A stretch of 64,000 nt of DNA from Arthrobotrys musiformis (taxonomy: Eukaryota > Ascomycota > Orbiliomycetes > Orbiliales > Orbiliaceae): NCBI GenBank assembly GCA_036971715.1, contig JAVHJL010000002.1, positions 1,892,501 through 1,956,500 of the forward strand, given 5' to 3'. Positions 1 through 11,867 of the stretch are shown piece by piece; position 1 is the stretch's first letter, and each line of letters begins with the position of its first letter. Under the pieces are notes generated by a model that worked only from the letters and a program-made list of their open reading frames with translations, did no database searches and was not told the origin of the DNA. A program made the translations under genes and the position numbers.

Positions 1-3000
1 CCTTAGCCCTCGAAGCGTCCGCAGCAGCCATCTCCTCGTTCAACGTATCGATCTTCTCCTTAATACCGTCCACTAAAGTCTTCTGACTTCTTAGCCTGAT
101 ACCTCCGATCTCCATAATCTTATCTTGCAAAGCCCTGATCTCCGCCTCCGCGCCCGCAGTTTCACTATTAAGTTTGGCAATATGGGTTTCCAGGACGGCG
201 ATTTCCTTTTCAAAGGCCCTGATTTCTCCTAGGTGTGATGATGACGGCTTACTCTCCAATTTAAGTTCCTCTAGTCGTCGCTGTGCGTCCAGGCCGAGTT
301 GCTTCTTGGCCTCGAGTTCCATTTGTTGCTTCTTGAGTTGGGTTTCCATCTTGGGTACCTTGTCTCTATTCTCACGTAGGCTGTCCTCGATGGCCCGGAG
401 TTGGGTTTGGAATTCGGACCATGTTTGTTCTTGAGTCTCTCGCTCGGCTTCGAGTTTAGCGACTGCAGCCTGTGTAGTCGAGGCTACGAGCTTGCTTGAC
501 ATGCCTCCCTTTGAGACTCTGTTGCCACCACCGGACATAGTACCAGACTTGTCAATCAATTGACCGTCCAATGTGACAACTCTCCATCTCTTTGCTCCGT
601 ATGCGATACGATTCGCTTGTGTTAAATCGTTGGCGACCAGGGTATCCTGAAGCACACTGTAGAAAGCAGGTCTGTAGGCATCGATTTTCGGCTTTACAAG
701 GTCGAATAATCGAGGGACGTCCTCCGGCGTTCGGATAGGGCTAAGATCACGCTTCGCCAGTCGGTCCAGCAGGATGAACTTGGCTCGCCCGAGATTGTTT
801 TTCCTCAGATGGGCAATACATTGTTCACCAACATCGACAGTATCCACAACCATATTCTCGAGGGCTGGGCATGCCGTAGTAATAGCGATATCGTATTTAG
901 CATCTATTGTCCCGAGGTTCCCCAATCGTCCGTGGAAGCCCTCGATTCTGCCAGTTTCTTTCAATCTCATCAAGCCGTTCAAGACATTTCCTTGATTCTG
1001 TGTCGCTGACAAGGATGCCTTGGCCTCATCTGCCTTCTGTCGAGAATTCGACAACGCAGCCTTGATTTCCGGCTCTTGTTTCGAAAACTCGGCGAATTCC
1101 TCCTCAAGCCTTTTAATTTCCCTCATGACAGCTCTTCCCTGTTTCTGACCGGCTTTGAAATCGGCGTCGATCGTTTCATAGGCTTGTTGGATGGAAACGA
1201 TTTTTGCCTCGGCTTCTTCAACGGCCTTCTGGCCGGCGTTGGCGCGCTCGTGGAGGATATCTAGCTTGCTCTGAATAACCGCGATCTCATTCTGCTTGCT
1301 CACGACCTTCTCTTTCCAGGGTTGGATCGCAGCTTCTTTGACTGAGATCTGTTCTGATAGGCCCTGGGTCTTGTGAGCTAGCTCGTCTCGGATTTGCTGA
1401 AGTGCGACCTCCTCTCGCTTCATTCTATTCTCTAATTCTGCGATCTCTGCCGTATTCCTGTTGACATCGTCGGTATATCGTTTAACAAGCCCCGTTTGCT
1501 CTGATCCCGCCAGTCGGCTCGAATTCAAGGTCTTTTCCGCCTTCTTTTGCTTATTAACCAAAAACTTCTTTTGTTCTTCGAACTTGACGGTGTCTTTCTC
1601 GAACTTGGCGGCTTCCTTGACCTTTGCTGCTGTATTTTTCTCGATGTTTTCGAAGTCCTTAACTCCCCTTTTGTAATCCTTCTCGAGTTTTTTAACTTCC
1701 TCCTCTTTCCCTTGGTGTTGATCTTGTTCCTGCTGTAAGGTAATCTGCATTTGATTCATCGAATCCTCCGTAACCGCGATGACATTCTCACAATCGGCCA
1801 TGTAAACCTGGTACAATGCGCCCTGTTTCATTGCCAGCTCATTCTCGTTGTTGATATATGTCACAGCGGCATTCTTCGGAGCCTCCAAACTATCCTTTTC
1901 CTTCTCGACAAGCTGTACTCTCGCTTGCTTCTCCTGACACACCTCGTTGAGCTTTTCAACTTCGGCGGCGGATTCTTCGATTGGTTGCTTGTAGGTTGAG
2001 GTACCGATGATGTCTTCTAGGTATTCGAGTAATCCGTCGTCGTGCTCGCCTTGGGCTTTTGGTTTCATCTGGGCGATACTTTCGACTTCGCCCTGCAGGA
2101 TCAAGAAACGTTTGTGATCTAGATCTACGCCGCGGTCTTTGAGTAGGCTGGTTACTATTTTGTAATTACTCGTTTTACCGTTGATGTAGTAATTGCTCGA
2201 GTTATTCCTAAACGCCTTTCGTGAGATGACCAAAGTTGAATCCGGGATGATTTCTGTACCCGTCGGTAGATCGATGACTTCCTGGAAATGGACTTCGACT
2301 TCGCAGAATTCTAGGTTGGGGTGGCCGGCTGAATTGTGGATCAATGCTGAGAGTTTGCCTTGACGCATTTTGCTGGCGCGGAAACCGAATACGAAGAGAA
2401 GGGAGTCGATGACGTTGGATTTTCCGGAGCCGTTGGGGCCGACTACTGAAGTAAACGATGAATGGAAGGGCCCGACTTCTTGTCTGCCGGCGTAGGATTT
2501 GAAGTTCATCATGACGAGATGGGTGATGACGATACGGGCCTTAGGGCCTACGGGTTCGGGTGGTGGAGGAGTAGGAATACGCGGTTTTGGAGTAGGCTGC
2601 GGGGGTGCCTGGGATTGAGGTTCTTCCTTGGTGGGAGTGGCGCCATTGACATTGCCATTGCTATTCACGGAGGGCGACTTGACAACAGTCGGACTCTGTG
2701 GAGCTTGTGATCCTGCTCGTGCTTCCTGAGTTGGGGCTTGTTTCATCGGAGTTCGTAGTATCTGCTGATTTCGAGATGGAGTAGCGACGATTATCGCATC
2801 CGCAGGAGGCACGCTATCTCGAGGTACCGACCGCCTCGGTGTAGAAACTTGAACGGGAGTAGGAATAGGTTCCGGAGCAGGTGTAGATTCGTATTCCATA
2901 GCATCCTCAGCAGGCGCTACAACTATTGCCTCCTCCTCCACTTCTTCGACCTTTGGTTCCGGAGCTGCAGCTTTCCGTCGACCACGCGGTTTTGGAGGCG

Positions 3001-3199
3001 GTTTAGTTGGTGGTGAAGCCGTTGCAGTCGAAGCCCGAGACGGCCTACCACGTTTCTTAGGAGGTGGAGGTGGTGGACTTTCTTCCTTCTCTTCTTCCTC
3101 TTCTTCCTCCTCTTCTTCCTGTTGGACTTGTTCTTCCTCATCATCGCTTTCCTCGACGACGACCCGTCGGGAAGCTGCTCTTCTGCTTCGGCCAGACAT
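1..3199 (-). CDS. SMC4: Condensin subunit SMC4 (partial, N-terminal 1066 residues)
   Basis: ATPase core subunit of condensin; with SMC2 and the non-SMC subunits it compacts mitotic chromosomes. One uninterrupted minus-strand frame runs from the ATG at 3197-3199 to the left edge. Visible in order: an acidic and proline-rich disordered head (residues 1-230, with runs of E and P), the SMC N-lobe starting near VMMNFKSYAG, the Walker A loop GPNGSGKS (residues 254-261, bases 2417-2440), the first long coiled coil, the hinge (about 735-900, with HGRLGNLGTIDAKYDIA and later GTMSGGGNRVSKGG), and the start of the second coiled coil. The hinge wording and the Q-loop stretch HKRFLILQGEVE are SMC4-like rather than SMC2/SMC1/SMC3. 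Signature motif and Walker B lie beyond the window. No intron seen. Family members are about 1300-1500 residues, so roughly a quarter is missing. Confidence 0.95.
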   Translation of the reverse strand, partial: MSGRSRRAASRRVVVEESDDEEEQVQQEEEEEEEEEEKEESPPPPPPKKRGRPSRASTATASPPTKPPPKPRGRRKAAAPEPKVEEVEEEAIVVAPAEDAMEYESTPAPEPIPTPVQVSTPRRSVPRDSVPPADAIIVATPSRNQQILRTPMKQAPTQEARAGSQAPQSPTVVKSPSVNSNGNVNGATPTKEEPQSQAPPQPTPKPRIPTPPPPEPVGPKARIVITHLVMMNFKSYAGRQEVGPFHSSFTSVVGPNGSGKSNVIDSLLFVFGFRASKMRQGKLSALIHNSAGHPNLEFCEVEVHFQEVIDLPTGTEIIPDSTLVISRKAFRNNSSNYYINGKTSNYKIVTSLLKDRGVDLDHKRFLILQGEVESIAQMKPKAQGEHDDGLLEYLEDIIGTSTYKQPIEESAAEVEKLNEVCQEKQARVQLVEKEKDSLEAPKNAAVTYINNENELAMKQGALYQVYMADCENVIAVTEDSMNQMQITLQQEQDQHQGKEEEVKKLEKDYKRGVKDFENIEKNTAAKVKEAAKFEKDTVKFEEQKKFLVNKQKKAEKTLNSSRLAGSEQTGLVKRYTDDVNRNTAEIAELENRMKREEVALQQIRDELAHKTQGLSEQISVKEAAIQPWKEKVVSKQNEIAVIQSKLDILHERANAGQKAVEEAEAKIVSIQQAYETIDADFKAGQKQGRAVMREIKRLEEEFAEFSKQEPEIKAALSNSRQKADEAKASLSATQNQGNVLNGLMRLKETGRIEGFHGRLGNLGTIDAKYDIAITTACPALENMVVDTVDVGEQCIAHLRKNNLGRAKFILLDRLAKRDLSPIRTPEDVPRLFDLVKPKIDAYRPAFYSVLQDTLVANDLTQANRIAYGAKRWRVVTLDGQLIDKSGTMSGGGNRVSKGGMSSKLVASTTQAAVAKLEAERETQEQTWSEFQTQLRAIEDSLRENRDKVPKMETQLKKQQMELEAKKQLGLDAQRRLEELKLESKPSSSHLGEIRAFEKEIAVLETHIAKLNSETAGAEAEIRALQDKIMEIGGIRLRSQKTLVDGIKEKIDTLNEEMAAADASRAK

Positions 3200-4015
3200 C
3201 GCGGTATGTATTAGATTGTTGAATATGTTTCTCTTTCGGGTATGCCTATGTTAAGTAAGGAAAAGACGAAAATGGTCAAAAGCTGCACGGAGCAGCTGAT
3301 ATCGCGGGATAGAACGCGGTTTTGGTAGTTCGCGATAAGATGTTGGATTGGGGGACGTGGGGCTCTTCACGGAGAGCTAAGCTAGCAAATCTGATACCAC
3401 AGCTTGCTTGGGAGCGTGCAACAGCGACCAAATGTGTTGCGTGTAGTAAACAAACAAACAAGGCTTGATCATCGGCACAGCCACATGAAACCGTCGTGGC
3501 GCAGCGTGTAGTGTCGCACAAGCTCCGCATGGCTCAAACTCTTAATATCAGCGCTCGCGGACTCGCGGATATCACGTATGTTATACTTGCGCTATAGAGT
3601 ACACATGATGAAGGGGACCCTTAATGGTATCTATGTCTATTCTATTGTGGTGACAGCTATTCTATCAGGTTTGATATTCTATAAATTCCTTGGGCCCTGG
3701 TCTGCGGTTTCTTTCGTGGTCGTACAGCATCGATATATGTATGCCGCTCCAGGTCTTATCCTTAACCTTCTTTCAACATCCTAAATCGATGTGTATCAAA
3801 CTTCGCGGCCGGCCCATGTAGTTGTATCAAGGGAGTGATTTCAAAAGGAACCGAGTCCTTCATCCACTTGACCGTATTTCGTGACAGCGGGTATACTTTT
3901 GTCAACTTGGTTTCCCTTCAATCCAGGCGTAAGGGTTGCAAGATCCCATAGTGTCGTGTTAAATACGTATCAGTATTCGTAATATAGCCCCGAGGCTAAA
4001 CCGATGACGCTATCT
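3200..4015. other. Intergenic: 5' side of SMC4, 3' side of the RING gene
   Basis: Contains the presumed SMC4 promoter. A minus frame of 84 codons at 3276-3530 has no recognisable family features and is treated as chance. Nothing else supported. Confidence 0.5.
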
Positions 4016-4949
4016 TCACCCCTCATCAAGCTGCACCTCCCCTAGATCCTCAGGAATCTTCATCGTATACTTCGCCCACCGGTCCCAATCCCTAACCCTC
4101 TCAAAAGGACTTCTCAAAAAAGCATCCAATTCGTGTAAAAACACCCCTGCAAACTCACTCCCTAGAAACTCCTCCACTAGATCCTCTGCCTTCCCGCTTG
4201 CATGTTTAAGTCGTACGGTCTTTAATATTCCCACAATGTATTCCACAAGCCATTCTCTATTCCCTTCCGTCCAATCGAATACTTCTAATTCGCGACGGAT
4301 GAAGGATTTCGCTTTCGATACCAACGTTGGAGAGGTGCGGAATATCGCTGGTGAATACGTTTTGAAACGGGACGAAGAATTAGAACCGATGTAGAAGCTT
4401 CTAAGGCGATGTTTGTAGACAAATCGACGGCGGGGGATATCGTCTGCCAGGCCCTCGAGTGAAACTGAGGAGGTATGGTTGTTAAGTCTCCGGATTTCGG
4501 CACGACGGTGTAAATTTCGGGGCGCTGCTGTCTTGGTAGAATTCGATGATCCTGAAGACTTTACTTTGTACTATCAAAGAAAACTAGAATTAGATCTCTA
4601 CCAGGGTAAAATAGAACTTAACCAGCGTACATACCTTCTGAAACCCAGTCCCATTCGGGTCAAAATTGTACTTGACAATCTCAACTCGCTGCTTACACAC
4701 CGGACAAGTGCTCTGCGCCCCTTCTAGCCATGTCACAAGGCACGAAAAGTCGAAGCAGGCGTGTAGGCAGGGTGTGGCAACCGCGCGAGTCGCAGAGGTA
4801 ACAGAGGCCAAGCAGATGCAGCAGCTTTCAAGGCTTTGCTTGACACCTGATGGTACGGATGGAATATTCGGCTCTACATTTTCAGTAGGCTGCATTTGCC
4901 TTTCCGGTGTATTTCCATGCGCGGAGGAGGAAGAGGCAGTTTCTGCCAT
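4016..4949 (-). CDS. Topors-like RING-finger E3 ubiquitin ligase
   Basis: Exons 4949-4635 and 4570-4016 with one 64-nt intron (GTATGT...TTTGATAG), giving 289 residues. Near the N terminus sits a RING finger: CCICLASV, then CLHACFDFSCLVTWLEG and CPVCKQRVEIV (about residues 42-92). The second exon holds a conserved block RRRFVYKHRLRSFYIGSN (about 148-165) followed by SRFK...IRRELEVFDW and a helical C terminus. This combination, a RING followed by a basic R-R-x-Y/V-Y-x-x-L block, is what fungal relatives of Topors show; Topors-type enzymes act as ubiquitin (and in animals SUMO) ligases in the nucleus. Identity is inferred from motif layout only. It is head-to-head with the small MIOREX-7-like gene, start codons 223 bp apart. 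The start is the first Met upstream of the RING in frame. Confidence 0.75.
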
Positions 4950-5172
4950 CGACGGGTGGGAACCGAAAGTTGGTTTGTTGACTCAGGAAGATGTTCAAAT
5001 GTTTGGATGGAGGCGGTTTATGGGCTGCCGCTGCCAAGATTCGCTTAGTAACCCCCAGTTAATTCGTGGACTGCGACCTGCGACGACATTTGTAATTTTT
5101 GTCAGCTACTACACTTCTAGCCACCCAAATGTAAAGATCACAGAGGGAACTCCAGTGGCAGTCGTAGTTGAG
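4950..5172. promoter_or_regulatory. Short divergent intergenic region (RING ligase / MIOREX-7-like)
   Basis: Only 223 bp separate the two start codons, so both promoters must share this stretch or overlap the 5' ends. No specific operator motif was recognised. Confidence 0.5.
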
Positions 5173-5553
5173 ATGTCCTGGTCACGGATACCGTTTCGTA
5201 TGCTCGAGGTAAGCCCTGCTTCCTATCTAGCTCCTCCGAGTTCTTCCGCTAACTATTCTCATTGATAGACATACCTCGTCGCTCGAGTATGTATCAAAGC
5301 ACAAACCGAAATATGAATAAAACACTAAGACTTAACCTCCATCTTCCAGCTCCTCCAATCTCCCATCTTCCACCGCTTCGTTCGTGGAATCCACGGCAGG
5401 GTCCAGGAACTACGAGATCCAACATATCGAGCTGCTGCAAGGGCAGCCAGAGAACAAGGCCAGAAGGAAGCCACGGGGTTAAAGTTATATGCGCAGCTCT
5501 TCCGTGAAGAATTCCGGAATTCCGAGTGGGGGAGGTTATTTAGGAGGAGATGA
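5173..5553 (+). CDS. Small mitochondrial MIOREX complex component 7-like protein
   Basis: Three exons: 5173-5208, 5269-5286 and 5350-5553, with introns of 60 and 63 nt that each carry a good donor and a CTAAC or CTTAAC branch-like site. The product is 85 residues: a MSWSRIPFRMLETYLVAR start, then LLQSPIFHRFVRGIHGRVQ and an Arg/Glu-rich helical tail ending RRR. The pattern resembles small fungal proteins annotated as MIOREX complex component 7 (mitochondrial expressome, associated with mitoribosomes). The central exon is only 18 nt. Supported by the conserved block resuming exactly in frame across both introns; the name rests on remembered family wording and is less sure than the gene model. 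Very short, so easily missed by ORF searches. Confidence 0.6.
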
Positions 5554-6547
5554 TCAAACTCTTCTCATCGCCACCCAGGTCGGACTGTGTAGGATTATAG
5601 CAACTTAGCATTGGGCTGCTGAGGTAGTCAAGGGAGTTATCATGATATCGGTGTCACTTGGAGTTGAAGAACAATATGATGTTTACTATCTATTGAGTGG
5701 TTTGCATTGTTTTTAAGCATAAGCCCGAGACATCCTCGACTCCAGCTAGGCACATCCTAATTTGGAGTGCCCCATATGCATACTGTACATATAGAAAGCA
5801 TTAACTCCACGATATATTACCAGACACCTTCCAAGGAGTGCTAACGGGCGTAAACCAATACGAATCCAACTAGTCAAATATAATTTTGGAAAAAATAAAT
5901 TTATTTAAATACAATCGATTCTATTGGAAATGAGGAGACACATATAAACTACGGGATAATAAAAACAGCATGTCTCTCAAACCACCCAGCCCTCGGTGTC
6001 CCCGCCAAAAGCAAACGAACACCAGGTCAAAGGCGTATAATATTGAGACTCACAAGACCTCCTGCGAAGACCTAAAGTCATCACAAGGAGAAGCCTCACG
6101 GTTTTTCATATTCGGACGGAATGAGAGCCAAATGACGTAGAAAAGAAATTGCCAAAAGAAGCCCAATTTAATGTCCGGTTTCACAATATAAACACCAAAC
6201 GGCACACACGAGCGCCTAGCACGTTGATTCCTGAAAGTTAGAGAGAAATAGAAACTCCGTTCTGCATTTGTTTTTTTTTGTCAGTTTCGCCAACCATTCT
6301 CCGAGGTCTATTAGTATGCCCTATATCTCATTAAAAAGGTCGTAAAAATAAAGAGAAAAGAAAGAAAAAGAAACGAAAAATCAAAAACTCATTAGTACAG
6401 TGTCCGTTAAACCCGAAAAAAGTCCAAAGGCTGCATAAGTTACATATGTTATTCCGCTAGAAAAACTTTCATGAAACGTCAGACGTTAAAATAAAAAAGA
6501 AGAGAAAGAGAAAGGCGAGAGAAGATCTTGTGAGAACTTCGGGATGA
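5554..6547. other. Convergent intergenic region
   Basis: AT-rich 3' flanks of the small mitochondrial gene and of GMH1, with A-rich runs near 5880-5910 and 6340-6390. No coding signal or RNA gene seen. Confidence 0.5.
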
Positions 6548-7735
6548 TCAAGCGCCCTTGATGAGTAGAGGCGCGATATTCCTCGCGATGTTGATGCCGA
6601 ACAAGCTGACGACCCAGATAATCACGAACGCGACTATCGGGAAAAGAATAACTTCGGTGTGGCTGAGGAACGGGAGAGCTAGATATCAAATTAGAAGACA
6701 GTCTTGTAGTTAAGAGGGGCTGAACTCACCGTTGTATCCAAGGAAAGTGACCACGCAATAGAAAGAAAATGCTACAAGGTAGAGGGTATTTCCAATAAAG
6801 AGCGATATCCTAAAGGCCCTAGTTAGCGATATTCGGGAGGAAGAAAAATTTTTTCTCTCTTGGGACCTGGGTTACCCACCACCAATTCTTTGACAGAAGT
6901 GGCATCAAAAAGAACTGCACAATATACAGAAAGAAGAAAGCCACAAAAAATGCCCGTACTGCAACATCAAAACAATACGCCCATTCTAACTCGCCATCCG
7001 CCGATGGGGTTGCACCGAATCTTCCGGTCTTTCCCTTCCGTAAAAACCTCCCCGCAAGGTACCACCCGGCTGTCGCTACGAGAAGAGCCCCGCTGAGGAA
7101 ATGTACGAATGTCAGGACGAGGGCCAGCCTCGCTATTGAGAGGAAGGAAGGAGTGTAGGCTAGTCCCCAAGCTATCGATGTGAGAAGGAGAAAGAAGGAA
7201 AGTAATGCGACGAAGGAAGGGTCGTCTCGGCCCCAATGGCCTTTTGTTTCTGTATTCGGAAGCTCGTTAGTTTACCCTAACCAATCGCGAATTGTTGGGA
7301 ATGCCGGTAAGCCGTACGTTTATTGTGGTACATTGACCTAAACACCTTCTTGGGCGATATCAGAAGGCAGGTCATCTCCCATATTGCCATTTCAAAGTCC
7401 ATCTGTGGAATCTTCCATAACCTGAAAAAGACCAATTGTAATTAGCCAATGACTACCTCGTGGCCGTCTGATGTTATCCTCCGAAAAGAGAGAACCGGAA
7501 AAACCTACCGTTTGATGAATACGGGCAGTCTAAAGCCATCAGACCTTCCACCAATAGGACCAAACGTCCGCGAGGCGCCTCCTACGCCGGGCATGGTATG
7601 TAAATGGCCGGTGGAAACAAAGGCCGGAGAGGGCAGAGGAGATTGGGAGTTTAGATTTGAAAGGCTAGAAGCCGGCCTGCTGGTGGGCAGGATCGGAGAG
7701 GTACGCCCTCCCAGGGAGAGAAATGACGAAGCCAT
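6548..7735 (-). CDS. GMH1: UNC-50 family Golgi membrane protein (Gmh1)
   Basis: Five exons on the minus strand: 7735-7509, 7421-7318, 7249-6880, 6809-6730, 6678-6548, coding 303 residues. UNC-50/Gmh1 proteins are multi-pass proteins of the Golgi and inner nuclear membrane; the yeast protein interacts with Arf exchange factors, and UNC-50 in animals affects receptor trafficking. A Ser/Pro/Gly-rich N-terminal 70 residues is followed by the hallmark block LWKIPQMDFEMAIWEM, then SPKKVFRSMYHNKQTKGHW and DDPSFVAL, and hydrophobic helices around 125-145, 155-175, 205-230, 238-262 and 270-295, ending NIARNIAPLLIKGA. Introns are 87, 68, 70 and 50 nt. The donor at the third intron could be GTGGGT (used here, phase fits) rather than the overlapping GTAACC. 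Each junction restores a conserved family segment. Confidence 0.9.
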
Positions 7736-10170
7736 GGGAATATGGCGTGAGAGTTGGATGTTGGGATGATGTTTTGAGGTAGTTTCGTGAATGGTTTTGA
7801 CGTCGTGTCGTGAGAGCGGTTGGTAAGTCTGTCCGGCAGTCGTTTGTTATTGGTAAGTACTAGTTGGATGACGTTGTTTCAGGAAGGCGAAGGCTGGGAA
7901 AGGCTATTGGAGTAATGATTATTAGGCCGGATTGATACTTCGGATATCCTCGAAGGTGTAGATTTATGGTGGAAGGCTTCTAGAAGGATTGTAGACGTCG
8001 ATGGGGGCTTCCGGGCCTAATATACGCCGTCGTCGAGAAGTTTTTCCTCCTGCTTTCCTTGGTGGTTGGTGGTGATACTGTGGCGAGGCAGCAGGAGCAG
8101 CAGGTTTCGGCGATGCAAAACAGCCCCTGCTTGGCCCAAGTTGACCTGAGCCTGCTCGAGTCTGCTTGGGCAGTGCCCCAACGTTGGCCCAACACAGTCT
8201 GCCTACCCGATTCATCAAGGAATTGATCCATCCAACATCAACACTACGACTAAGCTATGGTCAAGGCTAGACTAGCCATCGACATATATGCATCGTCAAC
8301 ATTAACAGCTACTTCTGGTCCCCCCAAAAGATACACCCTGTCAACAATGTGATATGCTGGTTGTACTAACGAACGTGACATACGTCAACAGCTCGGACAC
8401 AGACGAGGTTATCTGTGCACTAAGCGAACAATACAATTTGCCTTTGCTTTGTTTCTAATAATACCAATTCCACCGTCAGAGATTGGTCTGAATCAGGGCA
8501 CTGTCGAGGGCGTTCCTGGCGGACCCACAACCTTCACCCGGTCCATTCAATTCTAGCTAACATGCATCGACGTCTACAGGATTAATCTAACTCGCTGCAC
8601 GTGCACACTGGCATTTTAATTGACCGCTTTTTCTTCATCTGCCAGATTAAATTGGTATCTTACCCGTTCGAAGAATTTCATCTTGCAGAAAACTTGGCTG
8701 TTCCAAGACATACGTATGCATGTCTGTACCTGGACAATCGAGGGCCAAGCAAGCCCGGACCGAAGCACCGGGTAAGCCGGCTTGATGATTGATATATCTC
8801 AAATCCAATTCTTCACCACCAGACTCCATATCAACCCATTCGTTCATGATCATTAAAATGAACACAGGCCACCCCAAAGTGGATCCACAGCCATGTTTAT
8901 GCATTCTTTCTCTTGGCGACAAAGCTAGTTCGAGGGAGACGCTGTAAGATTTGTTTTCTCCTAATTGTTGCCTCCGAAACCCTAAAAACTTGGGTTTCCT
9001 CGAATCGAGAAAAGGGCTGCTGAATTCCCTCGATAGCTCGCCGCCACCCGAGCGTCGCAGAGAAAAAAAAAATGTGGGCCAGTTTCAAGGGACCGCCTTT
9101 AACCAGATCCAATCCAAGGCACCGGGATTTGCTCATCCCAAGAGCACCCTGAGACCACATGGCAAGCTACATTCCAGGGAAGATACTTGCACCGTCGAAA
9201 GCACTCGAGTAATGAAAGAGAAGGGAAAAAAGTGAAGATTCCATTGGATGAAGTGGGGCCATGGGTGGCCTACATTGTGCTCAATATTCTGTGCATATCA
9301 GAGAGTGTGTGCGCTCCTGTTTTATATCGATCGCCACTTTCAACGGCCGAGCGCAAGATCCGGAGCATTCCTCCACGTGGGTTTCTATTTCTATATCAAA
9401 GTGCCCATGGCCATGTCCATTCCTCATTTAATATTTCTGCAATTACTACTTTATCACGTTTAACCATATGGCTCATAATACGATACAATATTAACTCTAA
9501 TATAATATTCCAATCTCTTCATCTTTTATTTTATTTTACTTTATTTATTATACCGAGGCATCTTATACTCTATCTCGAACTTCAAGCATACACTTTGATC
9601 TATTCCTACCTTCTCCCCAAATTCTGGCGCATTTACTAGACTACTATACTGCTTTTCTATATACTATAAACTTAGTTTATATTGATAGACCAGTACATGA
9701 CAATACTTTGAACTACGAATACTTACACTATCGATATCGACATAGCCCACCTTCGCTGCAGATTATTTGCTTAGATCCTCAAACTGCCTTACCGTCTACC
9801 TCTTAAAATTAATTACTACGCACCGTCGACGGCATTGTCGGTTTCGTTCGAGAGAAGTTCTTTGTTACATGTACATGCCATAGGTTTCGTCCTACAGCTG
9901 CGCCAGCGTTCACAAAGCTACCTGGTCTTCCAACAGATCCTGCTGTGCATGAATCTATCTGTGATATCTGCGCGCAAACACTCGACGACGGCTTTGACCA
10001 TTACTCGTTTCACAATCCAATCCTCAAGCTTCGATCTTTGAAAACACTATTATAATTTTTTCCTAGGAGGAAGACCTACTGATTGAATCTATCTACCTTC
10101 TACTTACTCCCCCTCCTTTTTTTTTTTTTTTTTTTTTTTTCCCCCCTTCTTCCCTTCGCAAGTATTCTGC
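7736..10170. other. Long gene-free stretch upstream of the tyrosine phosphatase
   Basis: About 2.4 kb with only short frames lacking family features or coding character. 9440-9720 is strongly AT-rich. May hold a long 5' leader of the phosphatase gene or a noncoding transcript, but the sequence does not show either directly. Confidence 0.45.
10117..10140. repeat. 24-nt poly(T) tract
   Basis: Uninterrupted T run directly followed by six C, 31 bp before the chosen phosphatase start; typical of nucleosome-poor fungal promoters or pyrimidine-rich leaders. Confidence 0.8.
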
Positions 10171-11867
10171 ATGAAGAAACATTCAGCGTCGACGGCGCCG
10201 AAGCTCAAACCCGCGTGGAGTTGGATACCCATAAAAGCCCCCCCTCCGCCGCCGCAGCAACACCTCCAATCCCACAACCAACCTCAAACCCTGTTCGCCC
10301 TCCAAATTTCTCCCAAACTGCCTCCTCCACGAACAAGGGTCAAGGTCCTCGGCCTGACCTCATCCGTCAAACGAGTCGCCCACATGGTGTTCAAACGAGA
10401 CCACAGCACCGTCGCCGCCAACGGCGATTCGCCTACTCTTCTCGCCGAGGACTCGGATCCCAAGAAGCTGCGTGCTTCGTCGCCGCCGACGGTCCAGATA
10501 CCTCCTGGTTCGCCGGCTGGTTCGTTGTCGCCAAAGTCGGATGAGGATGGTGGCGGTAGTACTAGTGGGGCAGCGGCGGGATCAGCTTCAATGCTGCCAG
10601 CTTTCCTGCAGCAACATCCAATCAGTACGTACCCGCCGGATGCAACCGAAATCACCCTCCTCATTCGTGTTCTACAAACCGATTGATATACCTTAGAGGA
10701 AACTAATTTGAAAACTCACAAAAAATATAGAGTTGGCCGAGAAATTCAAGGATCTAGACACAAAACAGCGGGAGCGATTCGAGGACAGCCAAAATGAGGA
10801 TTCGGACTTCTACATCAACGAGGACGCCCATATCGTCTCCAGGAACAGATATGCGAACATCCACGTTTGGGAATCTACCAGAGTAAAGCTCGGCATTGAT
10901 GCTGCTGATAACGATTACATCAATGCCTCGCATATCGCCGTGGACAGTGAACACACTGGTACCAAAGAGTATATTGCAACACAGGTATGTATAATTCGCA
11001 GAACTTCGCCTGCAGAATATATTAACTAATTCGAAAATTATCCAGGGACCAAAACAAGACCAAGCACGTCACCTCTGGCTCATGGCCCTCGAACAGACCG
11101 CCGGACCAGGAGTAATCGTAATGCTTACCAAAACCGTCGAAATGAACCGCGAAAAATGCTACCCATACTTCCCCCGGGGCAAGGAAGAAAGCCAACTCCG
11201 TTTCGACCGCCCGGAGCCCGGCACAGTCGACCCTTTCAATTTTGAATTAAATCTATTAGAGCACATTGTTGACGAGGAAGCCAGGATTGAGGTTAGAAAA
11301 ATTGAAATCAAGGTTTTGGAGGGGACCCATATGGCTGCGCCTGATGCGACGGGGTATGCGAAGGAACTGGGACCAGGTGATACAAAGATCGTATGGCATC
11401 TATTGTTCAAGGGATGGCCGGATTGGAACGTCCCGGAAGGCGGCGACTCGGACGCTTTACTCAAACTCATCGAATTAGCGAATGAGAAGAACGAGGTCCC
11501 AGGGTCGCCACTTATCGTCCATTGTTCGGCCGGCGTCGGACGCTCAGGTACATTCATCGCATTGGACCATATGCTCCCCGAGATCGCCCACGGAACCTAC
11601 GATTCGGTTGAAGGAGAAACGGACCCAATCTTCGACCTAGTCGATAAACTAAGGGTACAGAGGATGTATATGGTCCAATCGGAACCGCAATTCGAATACC
11701 TATACAGAATCGTCAGGGAGAAAATGGAAGAAAGGCTCGGTGTCGCCCCGGAAAACAGATTCCTGGCTATCCCAACAGTACCATCATCGAGCAGCCGAGG
11801 AGTTAGAACCCCGAGTCTACGGACCCTCTCTAGAAAGCCTTCGCTAGAACCGACTCTGGCGAAGTAG
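10171..11867 (+). CDS. Classical (non-receptor) protein tyrosine phosphatase
   Basis: Exons 10171-10624, 10731-10984 and 11046-11867 give 509 residues. It removes phosphate from tyrosines of target proteins. The N-terminal 150 residues are proline/serine-rich and disordered. The PTP domain spans about 152-465: NRYANIHVW and DYINASHIAV substrate loop, the WPD loop KGWPDW, the P-loop VHCSAGVGRSGT with catalytic Cys396, and a C-terminal Q-loop region. All catalytic elements are intact. The start could instead be the Met at 10384, which would remove 71 residues. The UAG at 11865-11867 is followed in the same frame by 109 open codons to 12197 (separate entry and finding), so the true C terminus may be longer. 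Fungal relatives include the PTP1/Pyp type enzymes that act on MAP kinases; substrate cannot be told here. Confidence 0.9.

Noticed and set aside
10284..10664. 126-codon minus frame opposite the phosphatase first exon
   Set aside because: Shadow of the Pro/Ser-rich coding exon; no splice or family support.
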